Positions 1 to 5,313 of a stretch of DNA of 12,382 nt are shown in pieces (the first letter of the stretch is position 1; every line of letters begins with the position of its first letter). Origin of the DNA: Alphaproteobacteria bacterium (GTDB lineage Bacteria > Pseudomonadota > Alphaproteobacteria > 16-39-46); NCBI GenBank assembly GCA_947497675.1, contig CANMHY010000005.1, positions 1-12,382 on the forward strand. Reading direction: 5' to 3'. Under the pieces are notes generated by a model. The model saw only the letters and a program-made list of their open reading frames with translations. It was not told the DNA's origin and did not search any database. Position numbers and translations under genes: made by a program.

Positions 1-2
1 CT

Positions 3-149
3 TTACCTGAGCTTTTCTTTTGAAGAAGATTGAGCATCAGAGGCTCTTCGAGTTATAATGAGGGTTTTTGGAGCGATAGCATGAATCTCACCTAGAGCGC
101 TATAGAATTGTTCCCCTGAAATTCTTACCTCATTTTTCTTTTCTGTCAT
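3..149 (-). CDS. Small hypothetical protein, 48 aa
   Basis: This is a short complete ORF that starts MTEKKNEVRISGEQF and ends SSSKEKLR with a TAA stop. It lies 14 bases downstream of the 73-residue ORF on the same strand, so the two could be co-transcribed. A GAGGA sequence sits about 10 bases upstream of the ATG, a plausible ribosome site. The product is basic and hydrophilic, with no signal peptide or membrane segment and a Ser/Lys-rich tail. I recognise no family. The main support is the start signal and the spacing; a chance ORF of this length is quite possible. Confidence 0.35.
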   Translation of the reverse strand: MTEKKNEVRISGEQFYSALGEIHAIAPKTLIITRRASDAQSSSKEKLR

Positions 150-163
150 CTCTCCGTATTCCT

Positions 164-385
164 CTAAAATACGCATGCCCTAGGGTTTGAGCTTTTAGCA
201 GCTTGAGGAGAATTGTCAGCTGATATAATCATATCGGCTGCAGTCCCCACGACAGTGGCCGGTCTATTTTTGATTATCAAGTCTGTCATCTCTATCGTCG
301 CATCAGCACTCTTGAGAGACGTTACCAAAACACTTCCCATAAGTGAAAGCGCTATAAGTGAGATTTTTCTATTTTTGAGTTTCAT
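164..385 (-). CDS. Small exported hypothetical protein, 73 aa
   Basis: The N-terminus reads MKLKNRKISLIALSLMGSVL: a basic stretch, then a hydrophobic core at about residues 8-23, then an Ala-x-Ala cleavage-type site (ADA, residues 27-29). This is a classical Sec signal peptide. The predicted mature peptide is only about 44 residues, polar, and ends in CVF. The start is supported by a GGAG sequence about 10 bases upstream of the ATG. The stop is TAG. A plus-strand ORF over the same bases (213-464) is its shadow. I do not recognise a family. Its separation from rsh by 246 AT-rich bases suggests its own transcription unit, but I could not place a promoter with confidence. Function is unknown; the product is probably periplasmic or secreted. 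Confidence 0.55.
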   Translation of the reverse strand: MKLKNRKISLIALSLMGSVLVTSLKSADATIEMTDLIIKNRPATVVGTAADMIISADNSPQAAKSSNPRACVF

Positions 386-631
386 TATTTTTTCTCCGTG
401 TTCATTTTTTTTTATTATTTTGTTTTTATTATTTTTTTTAGAATACCATTCTTTATACCCATAATCATTAAAAATATAAATTTTCTAAAATAATACACTG
501 ATTTATAATGTTAAAAAATTTAAATTTGAGTCTTTTAGGGAGCAAAAAATCTTCTTCTTTTGGGTAAAATGAGAACGTTTTATCGTGTTTTTGTGTCTCT
601 AAAAGTCTTTTTTCTGTTTTTTTCCGTTTTT

Positions 632-2869
632 TTAGCCTCGTTCAATGGAATGAACCGCTTTTGTCGTTCTTAAATAAGCAATCAGTGTCTTGAGATGCTC
701 AATATCTTTGACTTCAACATCAATCAGAATTTCATGATATTCGGGCAAACGATTCACAACTTTTAAATTTGAGATATTTGCTCCCAGCATCCCAAAGGAG
801 GTGGTCACGGCCCCTAAACTTCCGGGGACATTTAGAATATGAGCTCTTATACGCCCAACGTGTGGAAAATCGTCTGATTTTGTGTCTTTATTCCACGCAA
901 CATCGAGAAAGCGCTCTTGATCCTGAGGGTGCTCTTTGAGCACAGGACATTCTTTTCGGTGAATGGTCACCCCCGTTCCTGTTCTCACAACGCCTGTAAT
1001 GGGCTCTCCGGGCAAAGGATGACAACATCCCGCATAAGAGATCGCCATCCCTGAAATCACCCCCCGTATGGGACAGTCAGCGAGCTTTTCTTTTTTACTC
1101 TGGATTTGACGACCCTGACGCTTGAGAATGGCTTTTTCATAGATTTTTTCTTCCTTCTCGAGTGGTTGATCGGGCAAGGATTTCTCAAGCGATTTTTCAA
1201 GAGACTCCTCCGGGGTCTCGATTCGATTTTCTTGCAAAAACAGAGCGGCAACATCTCGGGTAATCAATGTTCCCTCTCCCAGCGCTTGGAGAAGATCCTC
1301 TTTCGTCGAGATCTTTAATTTTTTAAGAACAGAATCAAAACTTTCATTGGCAAGCGTCATCCCAAGTTTACGAAGGGCTTTGTTTAATAGACCACGTCCA
1401 AGGTCAATGTAGTCATGACGATCATGCTTATGGAAACGCCGTATATGAGAGCGTGCTTTACCTGTGACCACAAATCTCTCCCATTCCGGAGACGGCACAT
1501 GATTTTTTGTTGTTATAATTTCAACTTCATCTCCATTGGAAAGACATGACCTCAAAGGCACGATCCGGCCATTGACCTTCGCGCCCACACAATGATCCCC
1601 CACCTCAGAGTGAACCGCATAGGCAAAATCAACGGGTGTTGCTCCTTTTGGAAGCGTAATCAACTCGTGCCCAGGCGTAAAACAAAAGACTATATCTTCA
1701 AACATTTCCATTTTAGTGTGTTCGAGAAAGTCTTGAGGAGTGGGGGCTTTTTCTAAGATATTTAAAATTTTCTGAACCCAAGGGTATTGGATTCCTTTTG
1801 TTTTCTTGAATCTATGGGCGTTTTCAAGCTCGCTTTTTCCGTCTTTATATTGCCAATGCGCTGCAAGACCCATTTCCGCAATATCATTCATTTCAACGGT
1901 TCGAATTTGAATTTCCACACGTTGCTCTTCAGGACCCATCACCGTTGTATGAAGGGATTGATAATCATTTGCCTTTGGGGCACTAATATAATCTTTAAAT
2001 CGTCCAGAGATCATTGGATAGGTACTGTGAATAATCCCGAGGGCCTGATAGCAATCTTCCAAATCATCCACCACCACCCGAAAGGCCATGATATCTGAGA
2101 GTTGCTCAAATTCTATATTTTTCTTCTCAAGTTTCCGCCAAATCGAATAAGGCGTTTTTTCCCGTCCTAAAATCGAAGCATGGAGCCCCCCCTCCGACAA
2201 CACTTCTTTTAGTTGCGCCATGATGCGACTCACAGCGTCTTCTCCCTTCCGGCGCATAACGTTAAGCCGTTCCACAATACGCGTATGATCCTCAGGGTTT
2301 AAATAGGAAAAGGCAAGATCTTCGAGCTCATTGCGCATCTCATGCATTCCGATGCGCTCTGCAAGAGGCGCATAAATTTCCATGGTCTCCCGCGATACAC
2401 GCTTACGCTTTTCCGGTGACGTTGCAAAAAGAGTTCTCATATTGTGAAGTCGGTCCGCAAGCTTGACAAGCAAGACACGCAGGTCCTTTGACATCGCAAG
2501 GACAAGCTTCCGAAAGTTTTCAGCTTGCTCTGATTTATCCGACTGCAATTCTATTTTTGAGAGTTTCGTAACCCCATCGACGAGAAAGGCAATCTCATCT
2601 CCAAACAAGGTTTGAATATCTTTATAAGTTGCAGGCGTGTCTTCAATGGTATCATGCAAGAGTGCCGTTGCGATCGTCGCACTGTCGAGCTGCCACCTTG
2701 TTAAAATCCCCGCAACTTCAAGAGGATGGGTAAAATAGGGATCTCCAGATTCGCGCGTCTGAGATCCATGGGCTTTCATCGCAAAAACGTAGGCACGATT
2801 CAAAAGATCTTCGTCTGCAGAAGGATCATAGGCCTTTACACGTTCGACAAGCTCAAATTGACGCATCAT
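632..2869 (-). CDS. rsh: Bifunctional (p)ppGpp synthetase/hydrolase (RelA/SpoT homologue)
   Basis: This enzyme makes and degrades the stringent-response alarmone (p)ppGpp from GTP/GDP and ATP in the cytoplasm. At 745 residues it has the full long-RSH layout. The HD hydrolase domain (about 20-170) has H48, the HDTIED motif (H72, D73, E76, D77), D139 and N143, so hydrolysis should be intact. The synthetase domain (about 230-345) has D259, the RFKD motif at 290-293 typical of bifunctional enzymes, YQSLH at 303-307, and E319. A TGS domain lies at about 390-452 and includes H420. A helical region follows, then a Cys/His-containing region (C599, C615, C616, H617, C641) and a C-terminal ACT domain (about 670-745). 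An unusual Glu/Lys/Leu-rich insert with LEKS repeats lies at about 553-575. The gene starts with two adjacent ATG codons and has only a weak ribosome site, so the exact start is slightly uncertain. The stop is TAA. No clear terminator follows. Confidence 0.97.
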   Translation of the reverse strand: MMRQFELVERVKAYDPSADEDLLNRAYVFAMKAHGSQTRESGDPYFTHPLEVAGILTRWQLDSATIATALLHDTIEDTPATYKDIQTLFGDEIAFLVDGVTKLSKIELQSDKSEQAENFRKLVLAMSKDLRVLLVKLADRLHNMRTLFATSPEKRKRVSRETMEIYAPLAERIGMHEMRNELEDLAFSYLNPEDHTRIVERLNVMRRKGEDAVSRIMAQLKEVLSEGGLHASILGREKTPYSIWRKLEKKNIEFEQLSDIMAFRVVVDDLEDCYQALGIIHSTYPMISGRFKDYISAPKANDYQSLHTTVMGPEEQRVEIQIRTVEMNDIAEMGLAAHWQYKDGKSELENAHRFKKTKGIQYPWVQKILNILEKAPTPQDFLEHTKMEMFEDIVFCFTPGHELITLPKGATPVDFAYAVHSEVGDHCVGAKVNGRIVPLRSCLSNGDEVEIITTKNHVPSPEWERFVVTGKARSHIRRFHKHDRHDYIDLGRGLLNKALRKLGMTLANESFDSVLKKLKISTKEDLLQALGEGTLITRDVAALFLQENRIETPEESLEKSLEKSLPDQPLEKEEKIYEKAILKRQGRQIQSKKEKLADCPIRGVISGMAISYAGCCHPLPGEPITGVVRTGTGVTIHRKECPVLKEHPQDQERFLDVAWNKDTKSDDFPHVGRIRAHILNVPGSLGAVTTSFGMLGANISNLKVVNRLPEYHEILIDVEVKDIEHLKTLIAYLRTTKAVHSIERG

Positions 2870-3103
2870 AATTTAAAGTATCCGCATTTAAAAAAAAACG
2901 ATGCTTTTTTAAAAGCCCATTTTTCTAAGGTCTCCCCTTTCATTAAAAGCACCCTTTGCAAATAAATCGAGAGCCTTTTCAACAAAAGGTCTTGGATCTT
3001 GTTAAAATCATCAATCCTGTTGCACATTTAGCCCGACTTCGTCATACTTCTGTCTTCTCAACACCTTTTTCTTTTTCCTTTACTTTACAAAAGAGACGCA
3101 TTC

Positions 3104-4078
3104 ATGTCAAAGACCCTCTCCCAAAAAACATGCTGGGTAATCACCGATGGAAGCGCCGGCATGGAGAACCAAGCGCTTGGGTTGGCAGAAGCCTTAGAGT
3201 GCTCTTCAATCATTGTTAAAAGAATTCGGTTGAAGCCATTTTGGACGCTTTTTGCTCCTTTCTTTAGGATCCTGAAGCGTTTTTGTCTTCATAAAGACTC
3301 GGAGCCTCTTTCTTCCCCTTGGCCAGATCTTGTTCTTGCGTGTGGGAGGCGCTCAGTTCTTCCCACTCTCTTTATCAAGCAAGAAAGCAAGGGACGCACT
3401 CAAATCGTTTATCTTCAAAACCCCAAAATCTCTCCAAAGCATTTTGATGTCCTCATCTGTCCAAATCATGATAACCTTCAAGGGGAAAATGTTATCAAGA
3501 TGCTCGGTGCCCCCCACCGGATCACAGACCTTCAGCTCAAGCAAGGGCATGCAGAATTTAAATCCCTCTTTTCAAAATTCAAAGGGCCGCGCTATGGGAT
3601 TATCCTCGGAGGCCCCAATAAAGTTTTTGACTTCCCTTTAAAAAGCGCACACAAACTTGCCCAAGATCTTCTAAAGCTTCAGAAAGACTCAAACGGGAGT
3701 CTTCTCATCTCTCCGTCACGGCGCACACCCGCTCATGTGATCCGTATCTTTCAAGAAACATTTTCTCAAAATCCAGATGTGTATCTTTGGGATAGAACGG
3801 GAAAAAACCCTTACTTTGGTCTTCTTGCCTGGTCCGACGCCCTTTTACTGACCGTCGACAGCGTCTCCATAACAAGTGAAGCCTGCGCCACCACAAAACC
3901 TATCTTCATTATCCCTCTCCCCGGTGGCAGTCGAAAGTTCTCAAATTTTCATGAGGCTCTCTTTCAAATGAAAAGAACGCACTGGTTTGATGGAACCGTC
4001 TTTACAACCCCCGCCACACCCTTTAACGAAACACAATTGGTTGCCCGTCAGCTTAAAAAACTTCTGGGGTGGGAATAG
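3104..4078 (+). CDS. ELM1-family protein (Mito_fiss_Elm1), putative GT-B-like
   Basis: This 324-residue protein belongs to the family named after plant mitochondrial fission factor ELM1, which is widespread in Alphaproteobacteria. Motifs in order: ITDGSAGMENQALGLAEAL at residues 13-31, ACGRR (79-83), LQNP (104-107), GAPHR (135-139), LGGPN (168-172), SRRTP (205-209), WSDALLLTVDSVSITSEA (243-260) and PLPGGSRKFSNFHEAL (271-286). The alternation of glycine loops and a late Asp-Ser-x-Ser motif resembles GT-B glycosyltransferases. The bacterial function is not settled; a role in envelope glycan or LPS synthesis is an inference. It has no signal peptide, so it should be cytoplasmic. The start is at the ATG after a modest AGAG sequence; the stop is TAG. 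It diverges from rsh and converges on rpoZ, where strong terminators follow. Confidence 0.92.
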   Translation: MSKTLSQKTCWVITDGSAGMENQALGLAEALECSSIIVKRIRLKPFWTLFAPFFRILKRFCLHKDSEPLSSPWPDLVLACGRRSVLPTLFIKQESKGRTQIVYLQNPKISPKHFDVLICPNHDNLQGENVIKMLGAPHRITDLQLKQGHAEFKSLFSKFKGPRYGIILGGPNKVFDFPLKSAHKLAQDLLKLQKDSNGSLLISPSRRTPAHVIRIFQETFSQNPDVYLWDRTGKNPYFGLLAWSDALLLTVDSVSITSEACATTKPIFIIPLPGGSRKFSNFHEALFQMKRTHWFDGTVFTTPATPFNETQLVARQLKKLLGWE

Positions 4079-4100
4079 CGCTTAAAAAGGAAAGAAAAAA

Positions 4101-4120
4101 GGAATACTATTCCCGTTTTT
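4101..4120 (+). terminator. Short bidirectional terminator hairpin
   Basis: A stem of GGAAT and ATTCC with loop ACT (4101-4113) is followed by CG and TTTTT on the plus strand. On the minus strand the same stem is followed directly by a run of T (complement of the A run at 4095-4100). It could therefore end the ELM1-family transcript and catch any rpoZ read-through. The stem is only 5 bp, so it is weak alone. Confidence 0.5.
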
Positions 4121-4130
4121 ACGTGTTTTT

Positions 4131-4152
4131 CGGGAATGCCATTCCCGTTTTT
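4131..4152 (+). terminator. Rho-independent terminator of the ELM1-family gene
   Basis: A perfect 7-bp stem, CGGGAAT and ATTCCCG, encloses loop GCC (4131-4147) and is followed by TTTTT. It lies about 50 bases after the TAG stop of the ELM1-family gene. It resembles a second copy of the hairpin at 4101-4120: the segments ending in ATTCCCGTTTTT are nearly identical. Confidence 0.75.
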
Positions 4153-4197
4153 CCAAATTTTATGGAAATACAAGCTCTTTAGAAACAGAAACACGTG

Positions 4198-4226
4198 AAA
4201 AAACGCCAAGAAACACTCTTGACGTT
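4198..4226 (-). terminator. Rho-independent terminator of rpoZ
   Basis: Read on the minus strand, AACGTCAAGA pairs with TCTTGGCGTT as a 10-bp stem with one G-U wobble and a 5-base loop, followed at once by a T run (complement of 4198-4203). It lies about 40 bases after the rpoZ stop. On the plus strand the wobble becomes a mismatch and no T run follows, so it acts on the minus strand. Confidence 0.8.
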
Positions 4227-4264
4227 AAGACTTTTAGAGCTAATTTTGACGAGAAATAAGGTTC

Positions 4265-4657
4265 TTACTCAGCAACCGTAAAGGCAGGCCCTTCAGAAAT
4301 ATCGCCTTCGTCTTCAAAGTGCAAATGATCTTCTTTCATTTCCTCAGCCATGGTTTTGCTTTCAGGATTCAGAACCCAATTTTGCTCTTCGGCCATCACC
4401 CGGAGAATTTCTTCTTCGGCTTCTTCTGGCTCTGACACTTTTTGAAGACCCTTGATAATCCCCTGGCAAAGAGCCTCTAAGGAAACTTTCCCCTCGGCAA
4501 TTTCACGCAAAGCAATGACAGGATTTTTGTCGTTATCACGGGAAACCTTAATGACACTGCCCCCTGCGATTTCACGGGTACGCTGTGCTGCGAAAAGAAC
4601 AAGATCAAACCGATTTGGAACAATTTTAATACAATCTTCAACTGTAACGCGTGCCAT
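4265..4657 (-). CDS. rpoZ: RNA polymerase omega subunit
   Basis: Omega is the small core RNA polymerase subunit that helps beta-prime fold and, in Proteobacteria, forms part of a ppGpp binding site. The N-terminus [20 protein letters not shown] and the segment [12 protein letters not shown] (23-34) are hallmark omega motifs, followed by [14 protein letters not shown] (45-58). The length, 130 residues, is normal for Alphaproteobacteria. The C-terminal half is acidic (EPEEAEEEI and later clusters), as is common there. The start is supported by GAGGA about 7 bases upstream. A candidate promoter lies at 4696-4724 and a terminator at 4198-4226, so the gene seems monocistronic. In relatives it usually precedes rsh on the same strand; here an ELM1-family gene lies between in the opposite direction. 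Confidence 0.97.
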   Translation of the reverse strand: MARVTVEDCIKIVPNRFDLVLFAAQRTREIAGGSVIKVSRDNDKNPVIALREIAEGKVSLEALCQGIIKGLQKVSEPEEAEEEILRVMAEEQNWVLNPESKTMAEEMKEDHLHFEDEGDISEGPAFTVAE

Positions 4658-4695
4658 TATTTATCCTCATCTTTTGAAACGATTTCATCCACCAG

Positions 4696-4724
4696 TTTAT
4701 AAGGATATTTCTTCAAAAAAGCAA
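4696..4724 (-). promoter_or_regulatory. rpoZ: Candidate sigma-70 promoter for rpoZ
   Basis: On the minus strand TTGCTT (4719-4724) and TATAAA (4696-4701) are separated by 17 bases. The -10 matches 5 of 6 consensus bases and the -35 matches 3 of 6. It would give a leader of about 30 bases before the rpoZ ATG, holding the GAGGA ribosome site. It begins just after the terminator of the preceding small gene. This is prediction by eye only. Confidence 0.4.
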
Positions 4725-4729
4725 CACTT

Positions 4730-4767
4730 AAAAAACGTTGGGTGGCCTATTGGGAAAATAGGGCACC
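4730..4767 (-). terminator. Terminator downstream of the small Gln-rich gene
   Basis: On the minus strand GGTG-C-CCTATT pairs with AATAGG-C-CACC, a 10-bp stem interrupted by one C-C mismatch, with loop TTCCC. Five bases later comes a run of six T (complement of 4730-4735). It lies about 70 bases after the stop at 4836 and just upstream of the candidate rpoZ promoter, so it separates the two units. Confidence 0.65.
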
Positions 4768-4835
4768 TTCAAGACATTCACGAGATGACAGAGAAAGAAG
4801 AAGCCCATGAAGCTCTCTTCTCTCTGAAATCTATT

Positions 4836-4967
4836 TTATAGCGACTGTTTATAAAATTGATCCATTTGTAGCCGCAGTTGCTCCCTGTCCATGTTGTGGA
4901 GGTTATCCTCGAAGGCGTCCACCTTCTGTCTAAACTGTTCCTCTTGTTGCAAATTCTGTTGCTCCAT
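4836..4967 (-). CDS. Possible internal-start 43-aa Gln-rich protein
   Basis: This is the distal part of the interrupted frame, from the ATG at 4967 to the TAA. A purine-rich stretch (GGAAGGGGGCTAAGG) directly precedes the ATG and could serve as a ribosome site. The product starts MEQQNLQQEEQFRQKVDAFE and is an amphipathic, heptad-like helix rich in Gln, Asp and Leu, with no export signal. It could be translated independently of the signal-peptide part, giving a cytoplasmic peptide. Whether it is used is unknown; it is listed so the alternative to a dead gene is on record. Confidence 0.3.
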   Translation of the reverse strand: MEQQNLQQEEQFRQKVDAFEDNLHNMDREQLRLQMDQFYKQSL

Positions 4968-5138
4968 CCTTAGCCCCCTTCCTGATCCATGGGCTGACCC
5001 ATGGATACTATTCGCTGTCGCTCCTGCTTCTCCTGCTGTTGCTGTTGTTGATGACTATATACAGAATACAGAGCAAGCCATTCCTCCCATAATGAAAATA
5101 GAAATGCCTGAAATAGAGATAATGTGAATCGATTTCAT
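4836..5138 (-). pseudogene. Small exported Gln-rich protein gene with in-frame amber codon
   Basis: From the ATG at 5138 the frame reads MKSIHIISISGISIFIMGGM then ACSVFCI, a signal-peptide-like segment. A TAG at 5055-5057 is codon 28. Beyond it the same frame stays open for 72 codons: a small-residue linker (SSTTATAGEAGATANS, then Gly/His/Ser), then a Gln/Glu-rich amphipathic helix from MEQQNLQQEEQF to DQFYKQSL, then TAA. The full unit is 101 codons. AGGAAAG lies about 8 bases upstream of the first ATG, a good promoter sits at 5185-5213 and a terminator follows, so the locus looks built for expression. The simplest reading is a recent nonsense mutation in a small secreted protein. Amber suppression, or a new start at 4967, are alternatives. 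TAG ends the neighbouring ELM1-family gene, so it is not reassigned. Near the Cys at position 22 the lipobox (GMAC) is imperfect. No family is recognised. Confidence 0.55.
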
Positions 5139-5184
5139 GATGGTTTCTTTCCTGTTATTTTTTTTATTTTTAGGTTTAGGTTTA

Positions 5185-5213
5185 AGTGTAACAAGATTGA
5201 TCATAGACATCAA
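5185..5213 (-). promoter_or_regulatory. Candidate sigma-70 promoter of the small Gln-rich gene
   Basis: On the minus strand TTGATG (5208-5213) and TACACT (5185-5190) are 17 bases apart, with TG one base before the -10 (an extended -10). The start of transcription would be near 5178, about 40 bases before the ATG at 5138. The leader holds repeated CCTAAA hexamers and the AGGAAAG ribosome site. An inverted repeat, ATTGAT-7-ATCAAT (5196-5214), covers the -35 and spacer and could be an operator. Confidence 0.5.
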
Positions 5214-5258
5214 TTTTTTTCTTGGGGCAACTCCCCCCTGAAGTCATGAAAAAAACTT

Positions 5259-5292
5259 AAAAAAACAGACCTTGAAGAACCCCTTTCTCAAG
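5259..5292 (-). terminator. Probable terminator of the kdsB / exported ELM1-like operon
   Basis: On the minus strand CTTGA-GAA pairs with TTC-T-TCAAG, an 8-bp stem with one bulged base and a 5-base loop (5271-5292). After five bases a run of seven T follows. It begins about 20 bases after the TGA of the 418-residue gene. Confidence 0.5.
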
Positions 5293-5313
5293 CCGTAGAT
5301 TCAAAACCAACCT

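Noticed and set aside
531..609. Distant inverted repeat (CTTTTAG / CTAAAAG) after rsh as its terminator
   Set aside because: The arms are about 60 bases apart with a mismatch and the area is A/T-rich, so chance is sufficient.
2882..2915. Terminator or attenuator just upstream of rsh (GCTTTT/AAAAGC then a T run on the minus strand)
   Set aside because: The stem is only about 5 bp and almost all A-T, separated from the T run by 4 bases. It is likely just part of an AT-rich leader.
2956..3219. Plus-strand ORF overlapping the start of the ELM1-family gene
   Set aside because: It runs out of frame into a clearly conserved gene and shows no recognisable domain.
4452..4841. Plus-strand ORF of 129 codons over rpoZ and the gap beyond
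   Set aside because: Two-fifths of it is antisense to rpoZ, there is no ribosome site, and its tail runs through a minus-strand terminator and the rpoZ promoter. I do not recognise the tail.
5055..5057. TAG reassigned to an amino acid
   Set aside because: TAG is the natural stop of the ELM1-family gene and the 73-residue gene, and none of the long genes contains an internal TAG.
4891..5127. Plus-strand ORF with a Cys-rich stretch (CLNCSSCCKFCCS)
   Set aside because: The cysteines come from reading Gln- and Leu-type codons of the minus-strand small gene backwards. The minus strand has the promoter, ribosome site and terminator.
5196..5220. Plus-strand terminator (ATTGAT-7-ATCAAT then a T run)
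   Set aside because: No plus-strand gene ends near here, and the repeat coincides with the minus-strand promoter, so an operator is the better reading.
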